Below, piece by piece: positions 7,995-16,721 of a DNA stretch of 64,000 nt (its first letter is position 1; every line of letters begins with the position of its first letter). The stretch is from Streptomyces musisoli (GTDB lineage: Bacteria > Actinomycetota > Actinomycetes > Streptomycetales > Streptomycetaceae). Under the pieces are notes generated by a model. That model was not told the origin of the DNA. It made no database searches and was given only the letters and a program-made list of their open reading frames with translations. A program made the position numbers and the translations under genes. The DNA is taken from contig NZ_JAERRH010000007.1 of NCBI RefSeq assembly GCF_016741855.1, forward strand, positions 334,830 to 398,829, written 5' to 3'.

Positions 7995-9146
7995 ATGACT
8001 CCCACGACGGAGACCACGGTCGGCATCGGCGGCGCGGCGGAGAGTACCGACATGGTGCTCAACATCGGGCCTCAGCACCCCTCCACACACGGCGTCCTGC
8101 GGCTCAGGCTCGTGCTGGACGGGGAGCGCATCGTGCGCGCGGAGCCGGTGATCGGCTACATGCACCGGGGCGCCGAGAAGCTCTTCGAGGCCCGGGACTA
8201 CCGGCAGATCATCGTGCTCGCCAACCGGCACGACTGGCTGTCCGCGTTCTCGAACGAGCTGGGCGTGGTCCTCGCCGTGGAGCGGATGCTCGGCATGGAG
8301 GTCCCGGAGCGGGCGGTGTGGACGCGCACCCTGCTCGCCGAGCTGAACAGGGTGCTGAACCATCTGATGTTCCTCGGCTCGTACCCGCTGGAGCTGGGCG
8401 GGATCACGCCGGTGTTCTACGCGTTCCGGGAGCGCGAGGTGCTCCAGAACGTGATGGAGGAGGTCTCCGGCGGACGCATGCACTACATGTTCAACCGCGT
8501 CGGCGGCCTCAAGGAGGACCTGCCGGCCGGCTGGACGGCACGCGCGCGTGAGGCCGTCGCCGCCGTGCGCTCGCGCATGGACGTCTTCGACGACCTGGTG
8601 CTCGGGAACGAGATCTTCCGGGGACGCACGCGGGACGTGGGCGTCCTCACTCCGCAGGCCGTGCACGCGTACGGCGTGAGCGGTCCCATCGCGCGCGCCT
8701 CCGGCGTCGACTTCGACCTGCGCCGTGACGAGCCGTACCTGGCCTACGGCGACCTCCAGGACGTCCTGAAGGTCGTGACCCGCGGCGAGGGCGACTGCCT
8801 CGCCCGCTTCGAGATACTGCTGGAGCAGACCCACAACGCCCTGGACCTGGCCGACGCCTGCCTGGACCGGCTCGCGGAGCTGCCGCCCGGCCCGATCAAC
8901 CAGCGGCTGCCCAAGGTGCTGAAGGCGCCCGAGGGGCACACGTACGCGTGGACCGAGAACCCGCTCGGCATCAACGGCTACTACCTGGTCAGCAAGGGCG
9001 AGAAGACCCCGTACCGGCTGAAGCTGCGCTCGGCCTCGTACAACAACATCCAGGTGCTGACCGAGCTGCTGCCGGGGACGCTGGTGGCGGACATGGTGGC
9101 GATCCTGGGGTCGATGTTCTTCGTCGTCGGCGACATCGACAAGTAG
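7995..9146 (+). CDS. nuoD: Stand-alone NADH-quinone oxidoreductase subunit D paralogue
   Basis: A 383-residue homologue of complex I subunit D (49-kDa/NDUFS2), which helps form the quinone pocket beside iron-sulfur cluster N2. Visible landmarks are LNIGPQHPSTHGVLRL (residues ~22-37), GYMHRGAEKL (54-63), NRHDWLSAFSNELG, FNRVGGLKEDLP, RTRDVGVL, and the end SYNNIQVLTELLPGTLVADMVAILGSMFFVVGDID, all near full length. No other nuo gene lies near it. It is therefore probably the second NuoD copy seen in Streptomyces rather than part of the main nuo operon. It faces a MidA-type methyltransferase convergently; see findings. Whether it assembles into complex I or a smaller quinone-reactive complex is open. 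Confidence 0.92.
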   Translation: MTPTTETTVGIGGAAESTDMVLNIGPQHPSTHGVLRLRLVLDGERIVRAEPVIGYMHRGAEKLFEARDYRQIIVLANRHDWLSAFSNELGVVLAVERMLGMEVPERAVWTRTLLAELNRVLNHLMFLGSYPLELGGITPVFYAFREREVLQNVMEEVSGGRMHYMFNRVGGLKEDLPAGWTARAREAVAAVRSRMDVFDDLVLGNEIFRGRTRDVGVLTPQAVHAYGVSGPIARASGVDFDLRRDEPYLAYGDLQDVLKVVTRGEGDCLARFEILLEQTHNALDLADACLDRLAELPPGPINQRLPKVLKAPEGHTYAWTENPLGINGYYLVSKGEKTPYRLKLRSASYNNIQVLTELLPGTLVADMVAILGSMFFVVGDIDK

Positions 9147-9200
9147 CGACAAGCGGCCACCCGGGGCGGACCGCCGGCGTGCGGACCGGCCGGGAGTGGT

Positions 9201-10409
9201 TCACCGGCCGGGCGGCTCCGGGAGGTCCGTCTCCGGGCGGCCCGTCCCCGGGTGGCCCGCATCCGGGCGGCCCGTATCCGGGAGTTCCGTATCCAGGGGG
9301 TCCTCCAGCGGGTCCGGGATGCCGACCGGCTGGAGCAGCCAGCCGAAGTCGCCGAGACCGCCCGTTGCCCTGAGTTCGGTGGCCTCCCCGGCGCTCGCCA
9401 GGGCGCGTACGTAGGCGGAGGGATCCGTGGAGGCCAGCGCCAGCGGGGGGCGTGCGCCGGTGAGGTCGAGGGCGCGCAATGCGGCGCGTTGCGTGAGCAG
9501 CCGCGCACCGGAAAGCTCGCGCGCCGATGCGCCGGCACCCTGCGCCGTGTCCGACGGCGCGCTGGAGGAAGCGCGCGCCGGAGCGGAGGGCGTACGCGAC
9601 ATGCCGGGGGCTGCCGCGCACGCGTCCAGTGCCACGTGTGCCGTGATGTCGCACGAGCCGTCCGGCACGGGCGCCGTCTCGCGGCCCTCCCGGAAGCCGG
9701 TGAGCGTCCCGAACGGCGGGCGCGTCTCGACGGTGTGCGCGTAGTCCACGGCCACCGCGAGCCCCCGCACCACCCGGTCCACGGCCGCCGCCCAGGCCCG
9801 GTCCCGGGGCAGCCCGATCTCCGCCCGCAGTCCCTCCTCGGCGGGCAGCGGCCACCAGTGGGCGAGCCAGCCGGCCTCCGCGCCCGTCACGGGCTCCCCG
9901 AGCCGCTCGGAGCCGTCCTCCGTGACGAGCACCAGCCGGGGCACGCCCGCGGAGTCCACCTCGACGACGTCCACGGGGACGTTGTCGAGCCACTCGTTGG
10001 CGAACAGCAGGCCGGTGACCGTGTCCGGGAGTTCGCTCAGCCAGGTGATCCGCTCGTCCAGGCCGGCCGGGCGGCCGGCGATCTCGACGGCGTACGCACG
10101 CGCGCGTGCGGCCACGTCGGACGGCAGGGCGGCGAGCACCCCGGCGACCAGCTCGCCCCGCCCGGCGCCCATGTCGACGAAGTCCAGCACCGCGGGCCGT
10201 CCGAGAGCCGCGTCGACCCGGCACAGCAGCCGGGCCACGGCCCGCGCGAACAGCGGGGAGGCGTGCACGGACGTGCGGAAGTGACCGGCCGGGCCCTCCG
10301 GGCGGCGGTAGAAGCCGCCGGGCCCGTACAGCGCCGCCTCGGCCGCCGCGCGCCAGCCCCGGGGGCCGGAATTCCCGCGGAAGTCCTCCACTGTCGTCTC
10401 ACCCGTCAC
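9201..10409 (-). CDS. SAM-dependent methyltransferase of the MidA/NDUFAF7 family (PF02636-like)
   Basis: The human member NDUFAF7 methylates an arginine of NDUFS2, the mitochondrial NuoD. This 402-residue protein has the family's SAM motif VDMGAGRGELVAG (residues ~79-90), then YAVEIAGRP, the family signature FANEWLDNVPVDVVEVD (~136-152), and VDYAHTVETRPPFGTLTGFREGR, which matches the DYG...GTL...YR segment. An Ala/Ser-rich insert (~255-300) and a Pro/Asp tail with DTGRPDAGHPG-like repeats are lineage features. GTG 10409 gives the longest form; GTG 10391 with a GGGTGAG upstream is possible. It converges on the nuoD paralogue with a 54-bp gap. The family call is good; the NuoD substrate is inference. 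Confidence 0.82.
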   Translation of the reverse strand: MTGETTVEDFRGNSGPRGWRAAAEAALYGPGGFYRRPEGPAGHFRTSVHASPLFARAVARLLCRVDAALGRPAVLDFVDMGAGRGELVAGVLAALPSDVAARARAYAVEIAGRPAGLDERITWLSELPDTVTGLLFANEWLDNVPVDVVEVDSAGVPRLVLVTEDGSERLGEPVTGAEAGWLAHWWPLPAEEGLRAEIGLPRDRAWAAAVDRVVRGLAVAVDYAHTVETRPPFGTLTGFREGRETAPVPDGSCDITAHVALDACAAAPGMSRTPSAPARASSSAPSDTAQGAGASARELSGARLLTQRAALRALDLTGARPPLALASTDPSAYVRALASAGEATELRATGGLGDFGWLLQPVGIPDPLEDPLDTELPDTGRPDAGHPGTGRPETDLPEPPGR

Positions 10410-10487
10410 CGGGACAGACTAGGCGCACAGATGATCACTGCCTCCACCTTGGGGAGTACGCGCGCCGGGCGCGGATCGGCCCTTCGG

Positions 10488-10518
10488 TTGACCCCCGCAC
10501 GCATCCCGTTTCCATACT
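10488..10518 (+). promoter_or_regulatory. Candidate promoter for the two-component pair
   Basis: TTGACC at 10488-10493 and CATACT at 10513-10518 are 19 bases apart, and the GTG start follows at 10528. A transcript starting about ten bases before or at the GTG would be leaderless or nearly so. Confidence 0.45.
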
Positions 10519-10527
10519 CTGGGTTAC

Positions 10528-11733
10528 GTGCAGCGCCTCTACGACTTCCTCCGCCGCCACCCGATGTGGGTCGACGCCTTCTGGGCCGTCGCCCTGTTCG
10601 GGGTGTCCGGGCTGAGCGTGGTCTCTCTCGACGGGGTGCGAGGTCACCATGGGACGGTCGCCGAGGGGATCGTCGTGTCCGTCGCCCTGTGCGTCGTCGT
10701 GGCGCTGCGCCGCCGTTTCCCCGAGCCGATGCTGCTGCTCGCCCTCGCGACCGGACTGGCCCAGCTGGTCCTGGACGTCGAGACGACCGCCGCCGACTTC
10801 GCCATGCTGGTGATCACCTACACGGTGGCGGCGATAGGCGCGCGCTGGTCCTCCCGGCTCGCCCTCGCCGTCAGTCTCTGCGCGGCCGCCGTGGCCCAGA
10901 TCCGCTGGCCGGCCGAGCACAGCAGCTTCGCCGGGCAGATCGCGATAGCGGTCTTCCAGACGGTGCCCTTCGCCCTCGCCTGGGTGCTCGGTGACTCCAT
11001 GCGCACCCGGCGCGCCTACTTCGCCCAGCTGGAGGAGCGCGCGGCCCGCCTGGAGAAGGAGCGCGAGGCGCAGTCGAAGGTCGCGGTGGCCGCCGAACGC
11101 GCCCGGATCGCTCGTGAGCTGCACGACGTCGTCGCGCACAACGTGTCGGTGATGGTGGTGCAGGCCGACGGCGCCGCCTACGTCATGGACGCCGCCCCCG
11201 ACCAGGCGAAGAAGGCCCTGGAGACGATCTCCTCCACCGGCCGTCAGGCCCTCGCCGAGATGCGCCGCCTGCTGGGCGTGCTGCGCACCGGCGAGCACCA
11301 GGAGGGCGGGGAGTACGTCCCGCAGCCCGACGTCGAGCAGATCGACGATCTCGTGGAGCAGTGCCGCACCTCCGGTCTCCCGGTCGACTTCAAGGTGGAG
11401 GGCACCCCGCGTCCGCTGCCCAGCGGAGTGGAGCTGACCGCGTACCGGATCGTGCAGGAGGCGCTCACCAACACCCGCAAGCACGGGGGGCCCAACGCGG
11501 GCGCGAGCGTCCGGCTGGTCTACTTCGACGACGGTCTCGGCCTGCTGGTCGAGGACGACGGCAAGGGCGCGCCGCACGAGCTGTACGAGGAGGGCGGCGC
11601 CGACGGGCAGGGACACGGGCTGATCGGCATGCGTGAGCGGGTCGGCATGGTCGGCGGCACCCTGGACGCCGGCCCGCGCCCGGGCGGAGGATTCCGCATC
11701 AGCGCCCTGCTCCCGCTCAAGGCGGCGCACTGA
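10528..11733 (+). CDS. Sensor histidine kinase, NarL/DesK (HPK7) type
   Basis: A 401-residue membrane sensor kinase. Four to six hydrophobic helices fill residues ~15-155 with no sizeable extracellular loop, so the signal is probably sensed in or at the membrane. A short coiled linker (LEERAARLEKEREAQSKVAVAAERA) leads to the HisKA_3 dimerisation helix ARIARELHDVVAHNVSVMVVQ with phospho-acceptor His199. The ATPase domain follows, with ALTNTRKH (N box), LLVEDDGKG and GHGLIGMRERVGMVGG. GTG at 10528 is the start. The cognate NarL-type regulator follows 103 bp downstream on the same strand. The signal cannot be told from sequence. Confidence 0.92.
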   Translation: MQRLYDFLRRHPMWVDAFWAVALFGVSGLSVVSLDGVRGHHGTVAEGIVVSVALCVVVALRRRFPEPMLLLALATGLAQLVLDVETTAADFAMLVITYTVAAIGARWSSRLALAVSLCAAAVAQIRWPAEHSSFAGQIAIAVFQTVPFALAWVLGDSMRTRRAYFAQLEERAARLEKEREAQSKVAVAAERARIARELHDVVAHNVSVMVVQADGAAYVMDAAPDQAKKALETISSTGRQALAEMRRLLGVLRTGEHQEGGEYVPQPDVEQIDDLVEQCRTSGLPVDFKVEGTPRPLPSGVELTAYRIVQEALTNTRKHGGPNAGASVRLVYFDDGLGLLVEDDGKGAPHELYEEGGADGQGHGLIGMRERVGMVGGTLDAGPRPGGGFRISALLPLKAAH

Positions 11734-11836
11734 CCCGCGACACGCCCCCTGTTGACCCCGCACCACCCTCGCCGACGGCGGCCGGAGACGGCGCACGGCG
11801 GCGGGGACGGCAACCGAAGACACGGAAGAGGACCCG

Positions 11837-12508
11837 ATGACGATCCGCGTGATGCTCGTCGACGACCAGGTGCTGCTGCGCACCGGATTCCGGATGGTGC
11901 TCGCCGCCCAGCCGGACATGGAGGTCGTCGCGGAGGCGGGCGACGGCGTGGAGGCCCTCCAGGTACTGCGGTCCACCGCCGTCGACGTCATCCTGATGGA
12001 CGTCCGTATGCCGAAGCTGGACGGCGTGGAGACCACCCGGCGGATCTGCGCGGAGCCGGACGCGCCGAAGGTGCTCATCCTCACCACGTTCGACCTGGAC
12101 GAGTACGCCTTCTCCGGGCTGAAGGCGGGCGCCTCCGGCTTCATGCTCAAGGACGTGCCGCCCGGCGAGCTGCTGACGGCGATCCGCGCCGTGCACAGCG
12201 GTGACGCGGTCGTCGCGCCCTCCACCACCCGGCGCCTGCTGGACCGTTTCGCGCCGATGCTGCCCTCCGCCGGCAAGGAGCCCCAGCACAAGGAGCTGGA
12301 GCGGCTCACCGAGCGGGAGCGCGAGGTGATGGTGCTGGTGGCGCAGGGCCTGTCCAACGGCGAGATCGCGGCCCGGCTGGTGCTGAGCGAGGCGACGGTG
12401 AAGACCCACGTGGGCCGCATCCTGACCAAGCTGGGCCTGCGCGACCGGGTGCAGGTGGTCGTGCTGGCGTACGAGACGGGACTGGTACGCGCGGGCGGCC
12501 ACGGCTGA
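11837..12508 (+). CDS. NarL/FixJ-family response regulator
   Basis: A 223-residue transcription regulator paired with the kinase just upstream. The receiver domain has the acidic pair DD near residues 9-10, phospho-acceptor Asp55 in VILMDVRMPKLDG, the switch Thr in ILTTFDLDEYAF, and the KD lysine in GFMLKDVPP. The C-terminal LuxR HTH reads LTEREREVMVLVAQGLSNGEIAARL then SEATVKTHVGRILTKLGLRDRVQ. All key residues are intact, so it should be phosphorylated normally and bind DNA as a dimer. AAGAGG lies ahead of ATG 11837. Targets are unknown; such pairs often control their own or neighbouring genes. Confidence 0.93.
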   Translation: MTIRVMLVDDQVLLRTGFRMVLAAQPDMEVVAEAGDGVEALQVLRSTAVDVILMDVRMPKLDGVETTRRICAEPDAPKVLILTTFDLDEYAFSGLKAGASGFMLKDVPPGELLTAIRAVHSGDAVVAPSTTRRLLDRFAPMLPSAGKEPQHKELERLTEREREVMVLVAQGLSNGEIAARLVLSEATVKTHVGRILTKLGLRDRVQVVVLAYETGLVRAGGHG

Positions 12509-12630
12509 ACGGTGGCGCACCACGGGCCGGCCGCGCGTCGTGGCGGGCCACGGGCCGGCCGCCGGCGTCGGCGCGCCACGGCTGACCGCGGGTGGCGGCG
12601 GATCACGGCCTGCCGCGGGCGGTGGCGCCG

Positions 12631-13737
12631 CTAGCGGAGGATCCCCTCCAGGAAGTCGCTGCCCAGCCGTGCGACGACGGTGACGTCCAGCTGGTGCAGC
12701 ACGTACCGGCCGCGGCGGCGGGTGGAGACCAGGCCCGCCTTCTTCAGGACGCCCAGGTGCCGGGATATCTCGGGGGCCGTCATCGCGTGGAACTGCGCCA
12801 GTTCGCTGGTGGTGTAGGCGCTGCGGGCCAGGTGGCGGCAGAGCCGCATCCGCACGGGGTGGGACAGGGCGCTCATCCGCAGCGCGAGCTGTTCCACGGA
12901 GGGCGGGGCCGCCATTTCGGGTGAGCCGACCGGGTAGTGCAGCACCGGCTGCCAGCCGTACCGGTGCAGGACGCTCAGGTGCGGCCAGCCCAGGCTCGTC
13001 GGGACGAGGAGAAGGCCGCCGTCCGCCGTGGCGGAGTGGCAGCTGCCCAGCTTGTCGACCGTGATCGTGGCGGCGTCCTCGTCGAGCGTCACGGTGGGCG
13101 ACACCGCCGCCAGCGCCTCGGCAAGGCCCCGGCGCAGCAGGAGGTCCGTCTTGTGGCGGGCGTCCGCCGCGAGCTGGTGCCGCAGCCACGCCCAGGCCTC
13201 CGCGAAGAACGCCTCGTCGCAGTCCTGCACGAACTGCCGCACCCAGGCCCGGATCCGTGGTGGGTCGGCCAGCAGCCGCTCGGCGAACCGCACCTGCCGG
13301 GGCCCGCGCGAGGCGGCCAGCTCCAGCGCCCGGCGGCGCACGTCGGCGTCGGAGAGCGCGGAGGGGCCCTGCGCGCCGTACGGCAGCGCGCAGGTGAACT
13401 CCATCGCGGCGTCCACGAACTGCTCGTCCGTCAGCTTGTCCAGCAGGTCCAGGTCCTCGGCGAGGGTGGCGCCGGGCAGCGTGCTGCGGCCCGCGACGCC
13501 CGCGAACGGCAGGAACAGGTCGGAGAAGGTCGAGCGCCAGAGGAAGTCCGCCTCGCACATCCGGTCGGCCAGATGCGTGTCCAGCCGGGCCGTCACGCCG
13601 GTCACCCAGCCCTGGAGGCCGGGATGATGCCCCGGCTCCGACAGCGCGTGCAGCGCCATGCCCAGCTCGGCCAGGGGCGAGGTGACGGCGGCGATCCGCT
13701 CCGGACGCAGCCCCGCGATGTCGATGCGCACGCTCAT
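12631..13737 (-). CDS. ArsR-like helix-turn-helix regulator with long N-terminal domain (DUF5937-like)
   Basis: A 368-residue regulator. The last ~85 residues form an ArsR/HTH_5 winged helix: MSALSHPVRMRLCRHLARSAYTTSELAQFHAMTAPEISRHLGVLKKAGLVSTRRRGRYVLHQLD in outline. The first ~280 residues are an actinobacterial domain of unknown function that starts MSVRIDIAGLRPERIAAV, a form I know from Streptomyces ArsR-type proteins. No metal-binding cysteine cluster of the classic ArsR kind (CxC) is visible in the HTH part, so metal sensing is doubtful. It lies alone between the response regulator and a small gene on the other strand. Confidence 0.8.
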   Translation of the reverse strand: MSVRIDIAGLRPERIAAVTSPLAELGMALHALSEPGHHPGLQGWVTGVTARLDTHLADRMCEADFLWRSTFSDLFLPFAGVAGRSTLPGATLAEDLDLLDKLTDEQFVDAAMEFTCALPYGAQGPSALSDADVRRRALELAASRGPRQVRFAERLLADPPRIRAWVRQFVQDCDEAFFAEAWAWLRHQLAADARHKTDLLLRRGLAEALAAVSPTVTLDEDAATITVDKLGSCHSATADGGLLLVPTSLGWPHLSVLHRYGWQPVLHYPVGSPEMAAPPSVEQLALRMSALSHPVRMRLCRHLARSAYTTSELAQFHAMTAPEISRHLGVLKKAGLVSTRRRGRYVLHQLDVTVVARLGSDFLEGILR

Positions 13738-13931
13738 GCCCCCATGGTGCCCGCCGCCACCGACAGCCAGGTCGTCGATTGACGGCGGACGTCAATCGAC
13801 GCGACGTCCGCAGGCCGGGCGGCGCACCCTGGAGCACCGGGGCAGCCGCGGAGCACGATCACTCACCGACCGGTCGCCGACAGTCGACGACCAGTCAGCG
13901 ACCATTCGACGTACCGAGAAGGCGGTCCGCC

Positions 13932-14141
13932 ATGAGCATCACCCAGCAGTACCTCCTCGACAGCCACCGCGCCCGTCTGCACGGCGAGCCGGAGCCGCCC
14001 GCGCCGGGCCGCCACGACGTGGACCTGGTCCGGGAGCTGCGCGACTACCGGCGCTTTCGTGCGGTCGTCGCGGAGCGCCCGGCGCACGGACGCCTCCGGC
14101 ACGCCCTCGCACGCTGGCTGCGCCCCCGCGCACTCGGCTGA
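13932..14141 (+). CDS. Small Arg-rich protein (69 aa), unknown function
   Basis: I do not recognise it. The 69 residues are MSITQQYLLDSHRARLHGEP, a short acidic/charged middle (GRHDVDLVRELRDYRRF) and an Arg-rich end (RHALARWLRPRALG), with no membrane segment. AAGGCGG lies nine bases before ATG 13932. The codon pattern (G/C in third positions) supports a real small gene. It is divergent from the ArsR-like gene, whose start lies 194 bp upstream, so both may share a control region. It could be a small regulator-associated peptide; this is a guess. Confidence 0.55.
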   Translation: MSITQQYLLDSHRARLHGEPEPPAPGRHDVDLVRELRDYRRFRAVVAERPAHGRLRHALARWLRPRALG

Positions 14142-14282
14142 GCCGCGCCCCCAGGCCACCCGGCCGGGCCGCCCGCCCTGCGCGCGGGGCTGCGCCCGCC
14201 CCGAGCGTTCGGCCATGCCCGCCCCTGCGCCCTCGACTGTCCGTCCTGCGCGCCGGGGCTGTGCCCGCCCCGGCGCGCTCGG

Positions 14283-15491
14283 CTACGGCCGCTCCGGCAG
14301 CCGGTCCACGAAGTCCCGCACGGCCGCGCGGACATCGTCCGCCGTCCACTCCAGGCCGGCGGACCGGACGACGACCTCCGTGCACGCCAGGCCGGGGCCC
14401 GCGGCGTCCCAGGCGTTCGCGAAGAGCAGCACCGAGGTCTCCTCGCCCTGGCGCACGGCCGCCTCGGCCGCCACCTCGGGCTCGTACGGCAGCCAGACCT
14501 GGAACTCGTGGGTGTGCGGCGCCTCGGGATGCACGCGGGCCCAGGGCACCCCGGCCGCCGCGAAGCCCTCGCGCAGCGCCTCGGCCACCACGCGCGCGTG
14601 CCGTACGTACTCCGGCAGCCGGGGCAGCTCGCGGTCCAGGCCGACGAGCGCGGACAGCGCGGTCGGGAACTGCTGGAAGACCATGCCGCCGTACCGGTGC
14701 CGCCAGGTCTTCGCCTCCTCGATCAGCGTCCCCGGTCCGGCGAGCACGGCGCCGCCGAAGCCGCCGACGGACTTGTAGAGCGACACGTAGACGCTGTCGG
14801 CCAGGCCCGCGATCTCCTCGAGGGAGCGCCCGAAATGCTCCGTGCACTCCCACAGGCGCGCGCCGTCGAAGTGCACCACCGCGTCCCGCTCCCGCGCCGC
14901 GTCGACGGCCTCGGTCAGCTCCTCCCAGGTGGGCAGCACGAAACCGGCGTCCCGGAGCGGAAGCTCCAGCATCAGCGCCCCGAAGGGCTCCTCGAGGCCG
15001 CGTATCTCGGCCGCCGTGGGCAGCCGGTTCCCGCCGCCCACCCTGACCGGACGAAGACCACTGACCTGGCTGAACGCATTCCGCTCGTGCACCTCCGGGT
15101 GGGCCAGCGGGTGCAGGGCCACCGTCGGGTCGCCGGTGCGGGCCGCCCAGCAGCGCAGGGCCACCTGCTGGGCCATGGTGCCCGTGGGGAAGAACGCGGC
15201 GGCCTCCGTGCCGAGCAGGGCGGCGACCCGCTCCTCCAGGGCGGCCACGATCCGGTTGCCGTACACGTCGGCCGGCTCGTCCAGGTCGTACGCCTCGGGC
15301 GCCGCGTCCATCAGGTGCGTGAGCCGGTCGCGGATGGTGCTGCCCCAGTCCGCGCGGGACAGCGTGCGGCGCGCCTGCCGCTGGGCCGCCATGCGCCGGT
15401 CCCGCAACCGCTCCCGTGCCGATCGTTCCGCCTCCTGCCCGGTCTCCGGCCCGTTGTCCTGCCCGCTGTCCCGTACGGCTGTCTCAGTCAT
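14283..15491 (-). CDS. PLP-dependent beta-eliminating lyase / threonine aldolase-family protein
   Basis: Fold-type I PLP enzyme of 402 residues related to low-specificity L-threonine aldolases, which cleave threonine or allo-threonine to glycine and acetaldehyde. Seen in order: DVYGNRIVAALEERVAALLGTEAAAFFPTGTMAQQVALR, HPEVHERNAF, PFGALMLELPLRDAG, VVHFDGARLWE (the PLP-binding Asp), and SVYVSLYKSVGGFGGAVLAGP with the Schiff-base lysine. The first ~55 residues (Glu/Arg rich) are an extension and the start could be further in. ATG 15491 and ATG 15503 are both in frame. Beta-eliminating lyase (PF01212) assignment is firm, the substrate is not. Confidence 0.85.
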   Translation of the reverse strand: MTETAVRDSGQDNGPETGQEAERSARERLRDRRMAAQRQARRTLSRADWGSTIRDRLTHLMDAAPEAYDLDEPADVYGNRIVAALEERVAALLGTEAAAFFPTGTMAQQVALRCWAARTGDPTVALHPLAHPEVHERNAFSQVSGLRPVRVGGGNRLPTAAEIRGLEEPFGALMLELPLRDAGFVLPTWEELTEAVDAARERDAVVHFDGARLWECTEHFGRSLEEIAGLADSVYVSLYKSVGGFGGAVLAGPGTLIEEAKTWRHRYGGMVFQQFPTALSALVGLDRELPRLPEYVRHARVVAEALREGFAAAGVPWARVHPEAPHTHEFQVWLPYEPEVAAEAAVRQGEETSVLLFANAWDAAGPGLACTEVVVRSAGLEWTADDVRAAVRDFVDRLPERP

Positions 15492-15686
15492 GCCGTGGAT
15501 CATGCCGTGCGGGCCGGGCGGGGGCACCGGGAATTTCGGTGCGGCGGCCCGGCCCCGCAGCGGTGGGCGGACGTGGGGTAACCCACAGCCTGTGGACAAC
15601 CGGTCGGCTCCGGAACGAGATAGCGTTAACATGACGAGAAATCGTCCGGTACCCAAAGCGGACTGGAACGGGAAGGCCGCCGTCGC

Positions 15687-16721
15687 GTGAGTACAGTCCA
15701 CCAGCCAGACCTCAAGGACCGCCCCGCGCGGCTCACCGTCGGCGTCGTCGGCGCCGGCCGGGTGGGCCCCGCGCTCGCCGCGTCCCTCCAGCTCGCCGGG
15801 CACCGCCCGGTGGCCGTGTCCGGAGTCTCCGACGCCTCCCGCAGACGCGCCGAGGCCATGCTGCCGGGCGTTCCCCTGGTGCCGCCCGCCGAGGTCCTCC
15901 AGCGCGCCGACCTGGTGCTGCTCACGGTGCCCGACGACGTCCTGCCCGGCCTGGTCACCGGCCTCGCCGAGACCGGTGCGGTACGACCGGGACAGCTGCT
16001 CGTGCACACCTCCGGCCGGTACGGCGCGCGGGTCCTCGACCCGGCCCTGCGCGCGGGCGCGCTGCCGCTGGCCCTGCACCCGGCGATGACCTTCACCGGC
16101 ACGCCCGTGGACGTCCAGCGCCTCGCGGGCTGCTCGTTCGGCGTCACCGCGCCCGAGGAGCTGCGGCTGGCCGCCGAGGCCCTGGTGATCGAGATGGGCG
16201 GCGAGCCGGAGTGGATCAGCGAGCAGAACCGCCCGCTGTACCACGCGGCCCTCGCCCTCGGCGCCAACCACCTGGTGACCCTGGTCGCCCAGTCCATGGA
16301 GCTGCTGCGCGCGGCCGGTGTGGGGGCCCCCGACCGGATGCTCGGCCCGCTGCTCGGCGCCGCCCTGGACAACGCGCTGCGCTCCGGCGACGCCGCCCTG
16401 ACCGGGCCGGTCGCGCGCGGCGACGCCGGCACGGTCGCCGCGCACGTCACGGAGCTGCGCAAGCACGCCCCGCAGACCGTGGCGGGCTATCTGGCGATGG
16501 CCCGCGCGACCGCCGACCGCGCGCTCGCCCACGGCCTGCTGAAGCCGGAACTCGCCGAGGACCTCCTCGGGGTACTCGCCGACGGAAGCCGCGGCGGCGG
16601 AACCGGCGGCACGAGCGGCACCGGTGGCACTGACGGCACCGACGGCCGGAACGGTTCGACCGGCACCGACGGCACTGACGGCCCGAACGGTACGACCGGC
16701 ACCGAGGGGAACGACCGATGA
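15687..16721 (+). CDS. Rossmann-fold DUF2520 oxidoreductase, first gene of the CoA/NAD operon
   Basis: A 344-residue NAD(P)-dependent dehydrogenase-like protein (COG5495/DUF2520). The N-terminal Rossmann motif is VGVVGAGRVGPALAASL (residues ~17-33), then TVPDDVLPGLVTGL and HTSGRYG. The C-terminal helical DUF2520 domain carries HPAMTFTG, RPLYHAALALGANHLVTLVAQS and a GPVARGDAGTV segment, as in 6-phosphogluconate dehydrogenase-like folds. The last ~40 residues are a Gly/Thr/Asp repeat tail (GGTGGTSGTGGTDGTDG) that looks disordered. GTG 15687; the stop overlaps panC in ATGA. Its constant company with panC makes a role in pantothenate synthesis, for example ketopantoate reduction, a fair inference, but none is shown here. 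Confidence 0.85.
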   Translation: MSTVHQPDLKDRPARLTVGVVGAGRVGPALAASLQLAGHRPVAVSGVSDASRRRAEAMLPGVPLVPPAEVLQRADLVLLTVPDDVLPGLVTGLAETGAVRPGQLLVHTSGRYGARVLDPALRAGALPLALHPAMTFTGTPVDVQRLAGCSFGVTAPEELRLAAEALVIEMGGEPEWISEQNRPLYHAALALGANHLVTLVAQSMELLRAAGVGAPDRMLGPLLGAALDNALRSGDAALTGPVARGDAGTVAAHVTELRKHAPQTVAGYLAMARATADRALAHGLLKPELAEDLLGVLADGSRGGGTGGTSGTGGTDGTDGRNGSTGTDGTDGPNGTTGTEGNDR

